Below are positions 17,209 to 25,624 of a stretch of 64,000 nucleotides of DNA, in pieces; the stretch's first letter is position 1; every line of letters starts with the position of its first letter. This stretch comes from Planctomycetota bacterium (GTDB lineage: Bacteria > Planctomycetota > Phycisphaerae > Sedimentisphaerales > Anaerobacaceae): contig JACNGQ010000188.1 in NCBI GenBank assembly GCA_014384025.1, forward strand, positions 28,432-92,431. Direction: 5' to 3'. The position numbers and the translations under genes were made by a program. The notes beneath the pieces were generated by a model, which was not told the DNA's origin, ran no database searches, and worked only from the letters and a program-made list of their open reading frames with translations.

Positions 17209-19086
17209 TTATCGAATATCTCTCAATGTAAGCTTCAAAGCCCAGTCGGTTTCTGACCTTGTCGATTTGTCCGGGAAAGTCAGTAGATTAATTCTGCCCG
17301 CCGAATCCGCAGTCAGAACTCCTGCATCAATCCAGTTGCCGCTGCGCGGATTGAACCACAGGGCTTTGTATTTGCTTTGCGGCAGAGCTCCGTCTAAGCT
17401 TGCTTTTGGGCAGTCTTTCTCAAAGTACAAAAGAAATAAATCCTTCTCAGATGTCCCCGCACAATAGGCCCACCCGATACACGATTTTTCCTCCCCCGTT
17501 CTGTTTGGCTTGAGCATGTCCACACCGGGAACAAGCTGCTGGTATCTGCTTGCCTCGGAAAGAACAAAGGTTCTTAAGTGACGCATCTGCTCCGCCGACC
17601 GCCACTTAATGACCTCCCAGATAGGAGTTGGCGATGCATCTTCAACCTCACCGCTCCACAAACCTCCCTGCCAGCCGCCCCCTCCGTATATATGTCCGCC
17701 GAGGCCTCCCGACAGCACGCTGCCGTACATCGCCGAGCGGCAATACAGTGCCGACTTGTCCGTCCCGCCTTCGGCATCCAGCATTCCTGCGTAATAAGGC
17801 TCACCATTGATCCCCGGAACAGCCGGTGAGGCATTGAAAATCTCCGTCAGATAGGGATACAAATCATGCGTCCGCCTGTTGCCTACTTGATGAAAAGTCA
17901 GCCACTTTGCTTTGTCCATATGACCGAAATTGCGCAGCGTCGAAGGATTTGAATTCGTACCCGCCAGCGTCCCGAACGGCGGATGCCCGTACTTCTCAAT
18001 GACCTTGTTGGCCGCTTCGTTCCATTCCTCCGGTGGTATGGTGGCCCCCGTCCAATCAAGATGAATCGGACTGAACAGACAGATGTTTGCCTGGTAGCGG
18101 CTCCATATATACTTAATATAAAGCATGTACGAATCGGGCCAGTCGTAATACTTCTTCCACGCCTGCCCGATGTCACGCCGAGAGACCTCGATAAACGGAA
18201 CAAATCCCTGCGAATTCAAATAGTCAATCTTCTTATCGAAATTTCGATAATACGCCGGATTAATCCGCTCCACGTCCGGGAAATATTTCTCATACCCGGG
18301 CACCTTACCGGGAAACAAAAATGCCCTGTTCCCATCCTCATCGTGCATGTCCTTGGCACTTTCTGTCCCTGCCTGCTTCCATGCTGAACGAAGCACCGTC
18401 CCGTCGGCCATTTTCAGACTTGCCGGCTTGTCGTCATTGGCCCAGTTCCCAAGCCCGGCAATCATTGCAATGCAGTTGAATCCCTGCTTTTGGCGATACC
18501 TCAGGTAATCTTTAATACCCGCATCCGGACCGATGGGCCGTTCCTTATCATCGTCGTACCAGCGATACCGAAAAGTCCCGACCGGCCACCACGTATCACC
18601 TGTCAAAAAGAAAGGTGTCCCGTCCGCCCATTCGAACGCATGGCCGTTCGCAGATGCCTTGACCATCCCCCTTCGACACGAATTATTCTCCTTCTGGACC
18701 TCGGACCACTCGACCGCCTCGAAGCTCCCCGTCTTGCCGTTAAGCCCCTTATCTGACTGGTTCGAACCGCTCCGCCACCTCCACGTCCCTGCTGCACTCG
18801 CCAGAACGCGCACCCTGAACACATTGTCGCCATCCCAGAATCCGTAGCATCTCTTCTCGAATCCCGGCCCTTTCAGGTCAACCCAGACCTCTACCTCTTT
18901 ATAAGGATTTTCGTACGACTTATCGGTATGCAGGGTAATCTCCACCTTCTCCCACAAATGAACCTCACCTGCAAAGCAAGTATTAAAAGTCACCAATAAA
19001 AAGACCGCGGCCGCAAATAAAGTCTGCCCCCATGATTTCCTGATTGTACTGCCTGAAATGCCGTTGTTATATTTATAATAATCCAT
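17209..19086 (-). CDS. Exported DUF5060/DUF4038 glycoside hydrolase (GH140-like)
   Basis: 625 aa. Uncleaved anchor or late signal peptide (about 22-40, LFAAAVFLLVTFNTCFAG). DUF5060 beta-sandwich (about 42-125). TIM-barrel DUF4038/apiosidase-like domain (about 145-520) opening FEWADGTPFFLTGDTWW, with FNCIAMIAGLGNW, FIEVSRRDIGQAW, and INGEPYYAG where the acidic catalytic residue is expected. C-terminal beta domain (about 530-620). GGAGG lies 9 bases before ATG 19086. GH140 enzymes act on apiose or rhamnogalacturonan-type pectin; the exact substrate here is not readable. Confidence 0.8.
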   Translation of the reverse strand: MDYYKYNNGISGSTIRKSWGQTLFAAAVFLLVTFNTCFAGEVHLWEKVEITLHTDKSYENPYKEVEVWVDLKGPGFEKRCYGFWDGDNVFRVRVLASAAGTWRWRSGSNQSDKGLNGKTGSFEAVEWSEVQKENNSCRRGMVKASANGHAFEWADGTPFFLTGDTWWPVGTFRYRWYDDDKERPIGPDAGIKDYLRYRQKQGFNCIAMIAGLGNWANDDKPASLKMADGTVLRSAWKQAGTESAKDMHDEDGNRAFLFPGKVPGYEKYFPDVERINPAYYRNFDKKIDYLNSQGFVPFIEVSRRDIGQAWKKYYDWPDSYMLYIKYIWSRYQANICLFSPIHLDWTGATIPPEEWNEAANKVIEKYGHPPFGTLAGTNSNPSTLRNFGHMDKAKWLTFHQVGNRRTHDLYPYLTEIFNASPAVPGINGEPYYAGMLDAEGGTDKSALYCRSAMYGSVLSGGLGGHIYGGGGWQGGLWSGEVEDASPTPIWEVIKWRSAEQMRHLRTFVLSEASRYQQLVPGVDMLKPNRTGEEKSCIGWAYCAGTSEKDLFLLYFEKDCPKASLDGALPQSKYKALWFNPRSGNWIDAGVLTADSAGRINLLTFPDKSTRSETDWALKLTLRDIR

Positions 19087-19239
19087 TGCTCTTTACCTCC
19101 ATATCTTTTTCTAAGCTGGATACCCCCTTCCGGCTTTCGCGCCTGTCATAATCATAACATACTTGAATCAATAATCAATTTTATAGCGGGGGCGGTATTT
19201 AAATTTGCCCGAATTTGCAAAACAAGCTACAATCTCGAT

Positions 19240-20313
19240 GTGATTAAAAGAAGAAAAACAAAGACCGTCAAAGTAGGGACCGTTAACATCGGCTCCTCTG
19301 CCCCAGTTGTCATCCAGTCGATGACCAAGGTGCCGACCACTGATATTGCCCGCTGTGTAAAGCAGATCAATCAGCTTGTTCAGGCCGGCTGCCGATTAGT
19401 AAGAATCGCCGTGCCCAGAAGGGCCGACACCGCCGCTTTTGCAAAAATCGTTCAAAAAGTCGATGTTCCTCTAATCGCCGACGTACACTTCAGTCCGGAC
19501 AGGGCCATCGAAGCGATAGAAGCCGGGGCCGCCAAAATAAGGCTGAACCCCGGCAATATAAAAAATCGAAAAGATATCCTGCGAATTATAGATGCCGCCA
19601 AAATGAACAAAGTCGCCATACGCGCAGGTGTTAACGAAGCAAGCATCGATTCCCGAAATTCAATTCAGGAGACTCGCCGAGAATCGGGTGTCGAGCATCG
19701 AGTATCGAAGATGTTAAGGGATATGAAAAAGTACATTCGGCTCTTTGAAAGCCGCAACTTTTCTCAACTGGTGCTGAGCGCAAAAAGCAGCGACACCTTG
19801 AGAACGATAGATATTAACCGCAAACTTGCCGAAACCTTCCCTTACCCAATCCATCTCGGCCTCACTCACGCCGGTCTGCCTGAAGATGCCCGCGTACCGT
19901 CAGCCGTAACTTTGGGCGCTCTCCTTGCCGAAGGTATCGGCGATACTCTCAGAGTTAGTATTGCCGGCGACCCGGTCGAAGAAACAAAAATTGCAAAACA
20001 GATTCTAATCTCACTTGGCCTTTATCCCCGCTTGGGCCCGGAGTTGATAGTCTGTCCGACTTGCGGCCGGGTGGAAATTAATGTAATCAAGCTGGCCCGA
20101 AGAGTTGAAAAAGCCATAAGCGATATTCATAAACCGCTGCGTATTGCTGTAATGGGCTGTATCGTTAACGGCCCGGGCGAAGCCGCCGACGCTGATATCG
20201 CTGTCTGTGCTGCAAAGAACAAAGCATACATCTACAGCAGGGGCCGAAGGATCGCAGTGGTCCCAGAATCCAAAGCTATCCCGGCATTATTGAAAGAGCT
20301 GCAAAAAATATAA
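19240..20313 (+). CDS. ispG: 4-hydroxy-3-methylbut-2-enyl diphosphate synthase (flavodoxin/ferredoxin type)
   Basis: 357 aa, the usual size for the two-domain bacterial enzyme. It makes HMBPP from MEcPP in the non-mevalonate isoprenoid pathway using a [4Fe-4S] cluster. The TIM-barrel N-terminus has KVGTVNIGSSAPVVIQSMT and DVHFSPDRAIEAIEAG. Cluster cysteines are in CPTCGR (about 271-276) and MGCIVNGPGEA (about 306-316). The start is GTG at 19240; the ATG two bases earlier reads straight into a stop. Four bases separate it from the next gene. Confidence 0.95.
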   Translation: MIKRRKTKTVKVGTVNIGSSAPVVIQSMTKVPTTDIARCVKQINQLVQAGCRLVRIAVPRRADTAAFAKIVQKVDVPLIADVHFSPDRAIEAIEAGAAKIRLNPGNIKNRKDILRIIDAAKMNKVAIRAGVNEASIDSRNSIQETRRESGVEHRVSKMLRDMKKYIRLFESRNFSQLVLSAKSSDTLRTIDINRKLAETFPYPIHLGLTHAGLPEDARVPSAVTLGALLAEGIGDTLRVSIAGDPVEETKIAKQILISLGLYPRLGPELIVCPTCGRVEINVIKLARRVEKAISDIHKPLRIAVMGCIVNGPGEAADADIAVCAAKNKAYIYSRGRRIAVVPESKAIPALLKELQKI

Positions 20314-20317
20314 CACT

Positions 20318-21028
20318 ATGTGCATACCCGACGAACAACAAGTTTGCCGATTTGTCGCAAAGCCTTTGAAAACAACATTAAAAGTATTTTGTATCGCTGT
20401 CATTTTCAGCATAGCTTTTGCTTATATAGAAGCCGCAGTGGTTGTTTATCTGCGTGAAATCTTTCATCCCGACGGCTTTACTTTTCCGCTGACAACATTC
20501 GGCCTCGACCCACGCTGGAAACCACTTCTCCTGACCGAAATCGGCAGGGAAGCCGCTACGATAGCCTTGATCTTCACAAGCTCCTGGCTTTTCGGTAAAA
20601 ACCGCCATCAGCGTTTCGCTTATTTTATGATCATATTCGCAGTCTGGGACATCTTCTATTACGTCTGGCTCAAAGTTCTCCTCGACTGGCCTTCTTCAAT
20701 TATGGACTGGGACATACTCTTTTTAATACCGACCACCTGGGCTTCAGCCGTCCTTTACCCCGTCCTTATTTCAATCACGTTGCTCATATTTGCTGCAGTT
20801 ATACTATATAGAGATGCTCACGGCAGAACCATCAGAGTAACACGAACCGATTGGCTGGTCTTTATAATTGCAGGGATTATTGTGGTGGTCTCTTTCTGCA
20901 TCCCCGGCCCACATGTCACAGAGCCCGATTTCAAATCATACTTCTATTGGCCGCTGTTCGCCGCCGGGCTTTTATTGGCCGTTGGGATGTTTTTAAAATG
21001 TCTTTTGAAATCTAAACCGGGACAGTAA
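20318..21028 (+). CDS. Unknown six- to seven-helix membrane protein, downstream of ispG
   Basis: 236 aa with about six or seven hydrophobic segments (residues ~23-45, 85-100, 105-125, 130-165, 180-200, 205-230). Conserved-looking polar residues sit inside the membrane: AYIEAAVVVYLREI (Glu in helix 1), LTEIGREAATIAL and VWDIFYYVWLKVL. I recall uncharacterised proteins with this exact pattern, but no named family. The 4-bp gap from ispG suggests co-transcription. Confidence 0.65.
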   Translation: MCIPDEQQVCRFVAKPLKTTLKVFCIAVIFSIAFAYIEAAVVVYLREIFHPDGFTFPLTTFGLDPRWKPLLLTEIGREAATIALIFTSSWLFGKNRHQRFAYFMIIFAVWDIFYYVWLKVLLDWPSSIMDWDILFLIPTTWASAVLYPVLISITLLIFAAVILYRDAHGRTIRVTRTDWLVFIIAGIIVVVSFCIPGPHVTEPDFKSYFYWPLFAAGLLLAVGMFLKCLLKSKPGQ

Positions 21029-21075
21029 AAAAAGATTTCAACCTTATAGGTTCAACGATTCTGCTATTTATAAAC

Positions 21076-22194
21076 TTATTGGTTTCTGTTGTCACCGTTT
21101 GTATGTATTGCGGCCGGTTTTCTCTGTGGTTTTCGTTGATTGTTTCTGCCGGTTTCCTGCACAAAGCCCTCGAACTTACCGAAAATCATCTTACCCGCCG
21201 AAGTCTGAAGCGAGCTGGTTATGCTGATAAGTAAATCCCTGCCAATCTTGTTGCGGGCACCTTCGACGACGACCATTGTCCCGTCGTCAAGATAACCGAT
21301 TCCCTGCTCGACCTCTTCCCCTGGCTTTATTATCTTGACCTCCATCGTCTCGCCGGGCAAGGCAATAACTTTCAGTGAATTCGCCAGATCGTTGATATTC
21401 ACCACGTCAACGTCACGAACTTGCGCAACCTTGCTGAGGTTATAGTCTGTTGTTGACAATCGCCCGTTACATGCCTTTGTAAACATCACCAGCTTCTGAT
21501 CGACGCCCTTGACCTCCTCGACCTCCTCGTACATAGTATCATCAATCTTCACTTCAATAGCTGAATTTGACTGCATCTGGTTGAGTATATCAAGTCCGCG
21601 TCTGCCACGGTTGCGCTTGAGCTTGTCGGCCGAATCCGCTACAAGCTGCAGCTCATTGAGAACAAAACGTGGAACAACCACTGGAGCATCGAACAGCTTA
21701 CTCTGACACAAATCAGCAATCCGACCGTCAATAATTGCCGATGTATCCAAAATCAAAGGCCTTGCCCCTTTCATCTGCTTGGTAAATTCTACGTAAGGTA
21801 TCACAAAACGCACGTCATCCTTGGTCCGCATCACGGTACTGACCGTTAGAAAGCATATGCATATACCTAACATAAATTTGATGGCTAAAAGCGCTTCGGG
21901 AATCAGGTTGATATTATACGAACCGGCAATCATATCTATCGGGTAGGCTAATACCCCGCTGATAATGATCCCGACTATCAAGCCAAAGAAAACGCCGGCC
22001 AGGGCGCTGAGTTTTTTCTTCGGAGTAAGATAGTCAAGGAGAAATACGAACACCGCCATCCCTGCACCGCTGATGACTACTACCCACCAACTGAGCGAAT
22101 TACCGGAATCTGCAATGTCCTTATCACTTGCGCTTACGAACAAAATAGCCATAATGACGATAACGAAAATACTTCTGAAAACCCAGAGTAACAT
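21076..22194 (-). CDS. PIN-TRAM domain membrane protein, YacL family
   Basis: 372 aa. Four N-terminal membrane helices (residues ~1-125), then a PIN nuclease domain (about 148-265: LILDTSAIIDGRIADL, VVVPRFVLNELQ, RRGLDIL, STTDYNLSKVA) and a TRAM domain (about 277-345) with EVEQGIGYLDDGTMVVVEGA, then a basic Gln/Arg/Lys tail. This is the arrangement of YacL-type proteins, whose RNA target is unsettled. GGGAGG precedes ATG 22194. Convergent with the ispG unit. Confidence 0.85.
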   Translation of the reverse strand: MLLWVFRSIFVIVIMAILFVSASDKDIADSGNSLSWWVVVISGAGMAVFVFLLDYLTPKKKLSALAGVFFGLIVGIIISGVLAYPIDMIAGSYNINLIPEALLAIKFMLGICICFLTVSTVMRTKDDVRFVIPYVEFTKQMKGARPLILDTSAIIDGRIADLCQSKLFDAPVVVPRFVLNELQLVADSADKLKRNRGRRGLDILNQMQSNSAIEVKIDDTMYEEVEEVKGVDQKLVMFTKACNGRLSTTDYNLSKVAQVRDVDVVNINDLANSLKVIALPGETMEVKIIKPGEEVEQGIGYLDDGTMVVVEGARNKIGRDLLISITSSLQTSAGKMIFGKFEGFVQETGRNNQRKPQRKPAAIHTNGDNRNQ

Positions 22195-22593
22195 AGTTAT
22201 GAACCTCCCAATTATGATATAATAATATTATTGTTATAAATCTTCCTTATTATAACATTTTCGCAAACCTTTATCAATAATTACATTACGTTCAAATATA
22301 ATTTATTTAGAAGCAGTTTTTACCGCTTATAGACTTTCTGGATGAATCTCTAAAAGCCCCGTCCTATCCTGGAAACTATAGTCGCCTGTATTACATCCAC
22401 CTATCGACTATACATCTGTGCTGCTTTCCCCCTATTGCCGAAAAAAACGAATTACCCCCGAAATGATGAATTGTCAATGCAGTCGAAATCGCAGGACTCG
22501 CCCCTGCCTGTGCCCGCTAAGGCGGTTAACGGGATCCGCTTTCTGTTGGCGGAATTGATTGTTTTGCACTTTCTCTTACTGCAGCAAACCTCT
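22195..22593. other. Intergenic stretch, no feature recognised
   Basis: Holds the upstream region of the PIN-TRAM gene (AT-rich, 22200-22300) and the 3' flank of lepB. Short open frames on the plus strand around 22435 have no ribosome binding site and no protein-like sequence. Confidence 0.4.
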
Positions 22594-23541
22594 TTAATTC
22601 TTTATTCTTCCGAATCGCGACCAGTCTTGTGCCGGCCAGTAGAGATAATCAGCTCTGCCTTTCACCGTTGCCAGTGGAACAGGCCCGAAGTTTCTGCTGT
22701 CATGGGAAAGATTGCGATTGTCGCCAAGAACGAAACAGTGATGTTCAGGGACTGTTATCTTCGCAAAATCCGTTGATGACTGGTTATGAGGCGGCCCGGC
22801 CAGGAAGATATTGTATTGAGCATTACCGTTGGTCTCTTCAAATACTTCTCCCTCTAATGGTTCACCGCTGACTTCGACCCTTATATTGCCCAGCGCTGAT
22901 TGAGAAAGCTTCTGCTGCTGAAGTTGTTCATCATTCACATAGAGTTGGTTGTCTTTGATTTCTACCGTATCCCCTGCTATCGCTATTACTCTCTTAATGT
23001 AATTTTGTCTCCTGTCGTCAGGATTAAGAAAGACTATAAGGTCGCCTCTTTTGGGATCCTTGTTTTTGTAAGCAAGTTTGTTAGCAAGAAGTCTGTCGTT
23101 CGGCACTATTGTCGGATAAAGGGATGCCGTAGGGGCCCTGAATGCCTCAAGAAGAGATGTCCTGATATTAAACGCGATTTGTGTCGAACCGCCCGTGCCC
23201 ATCAAAACCAGAAGAACATACACATACCAGTGGTTATAATCTTTGAGCGCATAACTGGCTGACGTGTGCTTTGCTGTGTGCCATGAGTCTATAATCGCGG
23301 CCAGCCATATCACCATGGAGATTAGTAAAGATAAGATTATCACTATGACCCGGACCGAAGATGGGCCGACCGACAATGCCCCGAAAAACACCGGAATGAA
23401 TATACACACAAGAAATGTAAATATAAGACCTTTAACAAATCTTCCACAGTATATATGCCCAAGCCCGGCCATAATCCACGAAAGCACTACTGCCAGCCAA
23501 GGCAGCCTCCTGTATTTGATGTTTATTGTTTCTTCTGTCAT
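22594..23541 (-). CDS. lepB: Signal peptidase I with extra N-terminal membrane domain
   Basis: 315 aa. It removes signal peptides from exported proteins at the membrane. Residues 1-90 form an added domain with about three helices (WLAVVLSWIMAGLGHIYCG resembles small TM2-like modules), then another helix (105-120) and the S26 catalytic domain. Ser140 in APTASLYPTI (usually SMxPTL) and Lys183 in YIKRVIAIAGD form the dyad; box E is GDNRNLSHDSRNFGPV. ATG 23541 follows AAGGAGATATAAA. Only 16 bp follow the stop of the small anti-sigma-like gene, so it should be transcribed with the ECF pair, linking secretion to envelope stress. Confidence 0.92.
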   Translation of the reverse strand: MTEETINIKYRRLPWLAVVLSWIMAGLGHIYCGRFVKGLIFTFLVCIFIPVFFGALSVGPSSVRVIVIILSLLISMVIWLAAIIDSWHTAKHTSASYALKDYNHWYVYVLLVLMGTGGSTQIAFNIRTSLLEAFRAPTASLYPTIVPNDRLLANKLAYKNKDPKRGDLIVFLNPDDRRQNYIKRVIAIAGDTVEIKDNQLYVNDEQLQQQKLSQSALGNIRVEVSGEPLEGEVFEETNGNAQYNIFLAGPPHNQSSTDFAKITVPEHHCFVLGDNRNLSHDSRNFGPVPLATVKGRADYLYWPAQDWSRFGRIKN

Positions 23542-23557
23542 TTTATATCTCCTTTAT

Positions 23558-23812
23558 TCAGCACGCCAAAAAGTTGTAAACCACAAACATAATCCTGGCA
23601 AGACCGGCCACGACACCTGCCGTAACCACCCCTGCTTTTACAAACCGATGTGCCGATATCAGCTCAATCAGTCGCTGAACGTCGAACAGCGGTCTTCCCT
23701 TGTCACGTTCATATTGGTATATCTGATTCATGACCTCATCTGCAAAGTCTTCCCGTAGGTCTATTTGACTTTTACGTTTTTTCCATGCATCGTATATTTC
23801 TTCACTTTTCAT
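23558..23812 (-). CDS. Small membrane protein, putative anti-sigma partner of ECF module 2
   Basis: 84 aa. A charged N-terminal half (SEEIYDAWKKRKSQIDLRED) and a single hydrophobic segment near the C-terminus (about 58-80). It overlaps the sigma gene by 11 bp, the usual sign of a sigma/anti-sigma pair. No known anti-sigma domain is recognised, so the role is inferred from context and size. Confidence 0.6.
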   Translation of the reverse strand: MKSEEIYDAWKKRKSQIDLREDFADEVMNQIYQYERDKGRPLFDVQRLIELISAHRFVKAGVVTAGVVAGLARIMFVVYNFLAC

Positions 23813-24341
23813 GCCGTATCTCTTTCATGGCCTTTGCGAGTTTCTTTTTTGCTCTGTTGATTCTTGACTTTATTGTCCCAATCCTTACTCCCTCAATCTG
23901 TGCGATCTCTTCGTATGACAGGTTCTCGAATTCCACCAGAACAAAAGCTCTTTTCTGTGCAGAAGGCAAAGCCTCCAGCCCGGCGTCTAACTTGTCGAAG
24001 AATTCCCTTTCGGCAAGCTCATCCGATGGATTATGCGCATCGCTGTTGTGGGGCAATTCACTCATCGAAACCGGTCTTTTTTTTCTCATCGCGTTTATGC
24101 TTTTATTTCTGGCGATGGTAAACAGCCACGTCGAAAAATTACTTCTTGCCGGGTCAAAAGATGCCAGCTTCCTGTAGGCCGTAAAGAATACGTCCTGGGT
24201 GATGTCCTCACAGGATTCTCTGTTATTGATTATATTTCTTATCATCCGGGCAATCGGCCTTTCGTACCTTTCTACTATATGCCTGAAAGATTCAGTATCA
24301 CCTTCCAGTATTTGATGTATAACCTTTGTTTCCTGTGTCAT
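23802..24341 (-). CDS. ECF-type RNA polymerase sigma factor (module 2, RpoE-like)
   Basis: 179 aa. Region 2: RHIVERYERPIARMIRNI, SCEDITQDVFFTAYRKL, FSTWLFTIARNKSINAMR. Region 4: ALPSAQKRAFVLVEFENLS, EGVRIGTIKSRINRAKKKL. Upstream on the same strand is GGAACTT-N15-GTATAA, one base from the enteric RpoE consensus as I remember it (GTCTAA), which supports autoregulation. The same motif stands before htrA. The operon continues into a small membrane partner and lepB. Confidence 0.92.
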   Translation of the reverse strand: MTQETKVIHQILEGDTESFRHIVERYERPIARMIRNIINNRESCEDITQDVFFTAYRKLASFDPARSNFSTWLFTIARNKSINAMRKKRPVSMSELPHNSDAHNPSDELAEREFFDKLDAGLEALPSAQKRAFVLVEFENLSYEEIAQIEGVRIGTIKSRINRAKKKLAKAMKEIRHEK

Positions 24342-24381
24342 TACGCGTAATCCGGTTGAATACGAAGATCTTCTACCTTTT

Positions 24382-24409
24382 TTATACAGCTAACGTTTAC
24401 TAAAGTTCC
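24382..24409 (-). promoter_or_regulatory. RpoE-like promoter before the module-2 sigma gene
   Basis: GGAACTT at 24409-24403, 15-base spacer, GTATAA at 24387-24382, ~40 bases before ATG 24341. Same core and spacing as the htrA site at 25515-25541. Confidence 0.75.
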
Positions 24410-24706
24410 ACAGAATTTCAACATAGATTTTACCCTTATGATTCTCGGAAATGAGCTATTTTTCATTAAATCTTCACCCGATTCGGAAAAATCTTGACAG
24501 AAGGCGGGGTGGTGATTAATATTCCTGATGAGAAAAGTGATGAAAAGTCACCGTTTTTATTGACGCAGGACTTCAGATTTTTATTTGGGTATTATCGCAT
24601 CGAGCGGCCGGTCTTTGCGGCAGGCATGACTCTATTGTGCAATCTTAATTGGGTAACTTACAGTTTCTTAAAAAGAAATAGTAATTCTAAAATGGGAGAA
24701 AATAAT

Positions 24707-25306
24707 ATGTCCGATGAAACTCAAACAGAAAATGAAATGAACGACCAGACCATTGTTCCGGATATCGACCCTTCGGATTCAACGTCTGTAGGATCCGTTG
24801 GCATTTTACTAACGGCTGTGTACTTGATACTATTTTCAATTATCCTTTTGGTGGCCATAGTTCAATGCTGGCCGTCTGCCGTAACGCCAAGAGGCCAGGT
24901 TAACTCAATATCGCAGACTAAATTCCTGCTCTGGACTTTTTCGATTTCGAATGAGGCATGCTTGATCCTTATCGTGGTTCTTGCCGGTGCGTTAGGTGGA
25001 CAGGTGCGTTCTCTCCGCTCGCTTGCCTGGTACACCGGTAATAAGGAATTAAAGAAGAGCTGGCTATTGCAATATATTCTCTCGCCATTCGTAGGGGCAA
25101 CCCTCGCGATTGTCACCTACTTCGTTATCCGTGGCGGATTTGTTTCTGCGGGCTCAACCTTACAACAGTCGAGCGTATATGTGTATGCAGGCATAGCCAG
25201 TATTGTGGGAATTGCTTCCGAGCCGGTAGCTCTAAAGCTCAAACAAGTGGCTGAGAGCTTGTTTACTAAGCCCGGAGAAGGAAAGGATTCCAACCCTCAG
25301 AAATAA
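24707..25306 (+). CDS. Membrane protein of unknown function
   Basis: 199 aa from ATG 24707, preceded by GGGAGA; the frame is open back to 24494 but that part looks non-coding. A polar acidic N-terminus (1-30), then four hydrophobic segments (about 32-55, 78-100, 117-140, 152-170). Recognisable stretch: LVVLAGALGGQVRSLRSLAWY followed by LLQYILSPFVGATLAIVTYFVIRGG; I recall similar unnamed membrane proteins but no function. Divergent from the ECF operon. Confidence 0.7.
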   Translation: MSDETQTENEMNDQTIVPDIDPSDSTSVGSVGILLTAVYLILFSIILLVAIVQCWPSAVTPRGQVNSISQTKFLLWTFSISNEACLILIVVLAGALGGQVRSLRSLAWYTGNKELKKSWLLQYILSPFVGATLAIVTYFVIRGGFVSAGSTLQQSSVYVYAGIASIVGIASEPVALKLKQVAESLFTKPGEGKDSNPQK

Positions 25307-25624
25307 CCTGGACCGGCCCGACGGGTATTGTTCTGGAATGAGGATTGGGCCAGAATCGCAGGATTATATCCTGCAGTCCTGCATTGCCCTGTTGAAGATG
25401 AATTAATTTCATTTTGATTTTTGGTGAATACTTATCCCTTGGGTAATCCCCTCAGAGCAGGCCGATCAGCGCATTTGTCTGGAAAGCCCGCCCTGAAAAA
25501 AACTTTGACGTTACGAACTTATTGGTGATAGAATCGTATAAATTCTACTTAAATTATTTACTGTATTTGTCGAATTAAGAGCATTTAGTGCTGTTTTGAA
25601 TAACTTATGAATTGGAGATCAAAA
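25307..25624. other. Upstream region of htrA
   Basis: No gene. GCAGGATTATATCCTGC near 25350 is a short palindrome. The RpoE-like promoter is at 25515-25541 and the htrA ribosome binding site (GGAG) just before 25625. Confidence 0.45.
25515..25541 (+). promoter_or_regulatory. RpoE-like promoter before htrA
   Basis: GAACTT (25515-25520), 15-base spacer, GTATAA (25536-25541), about 84 bases before the ATG. Identical core and spacing to the site before the module-2 ECF sigma gene. Confidence 0.75.

Noticed and set aside
22320..22590. Possible tRNA-like or structured RNA in the gap next to lepB
   Set aside because: Local hairpins exist but no cloverleaf, anticodon arm or conserved tRNA bases could be built.
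24494..24706. Upstream extension of the 24.7-kb membrane protein
   Set aside because: No conserved sequence, and a proper ribosome binding site stands before ATG 24707.
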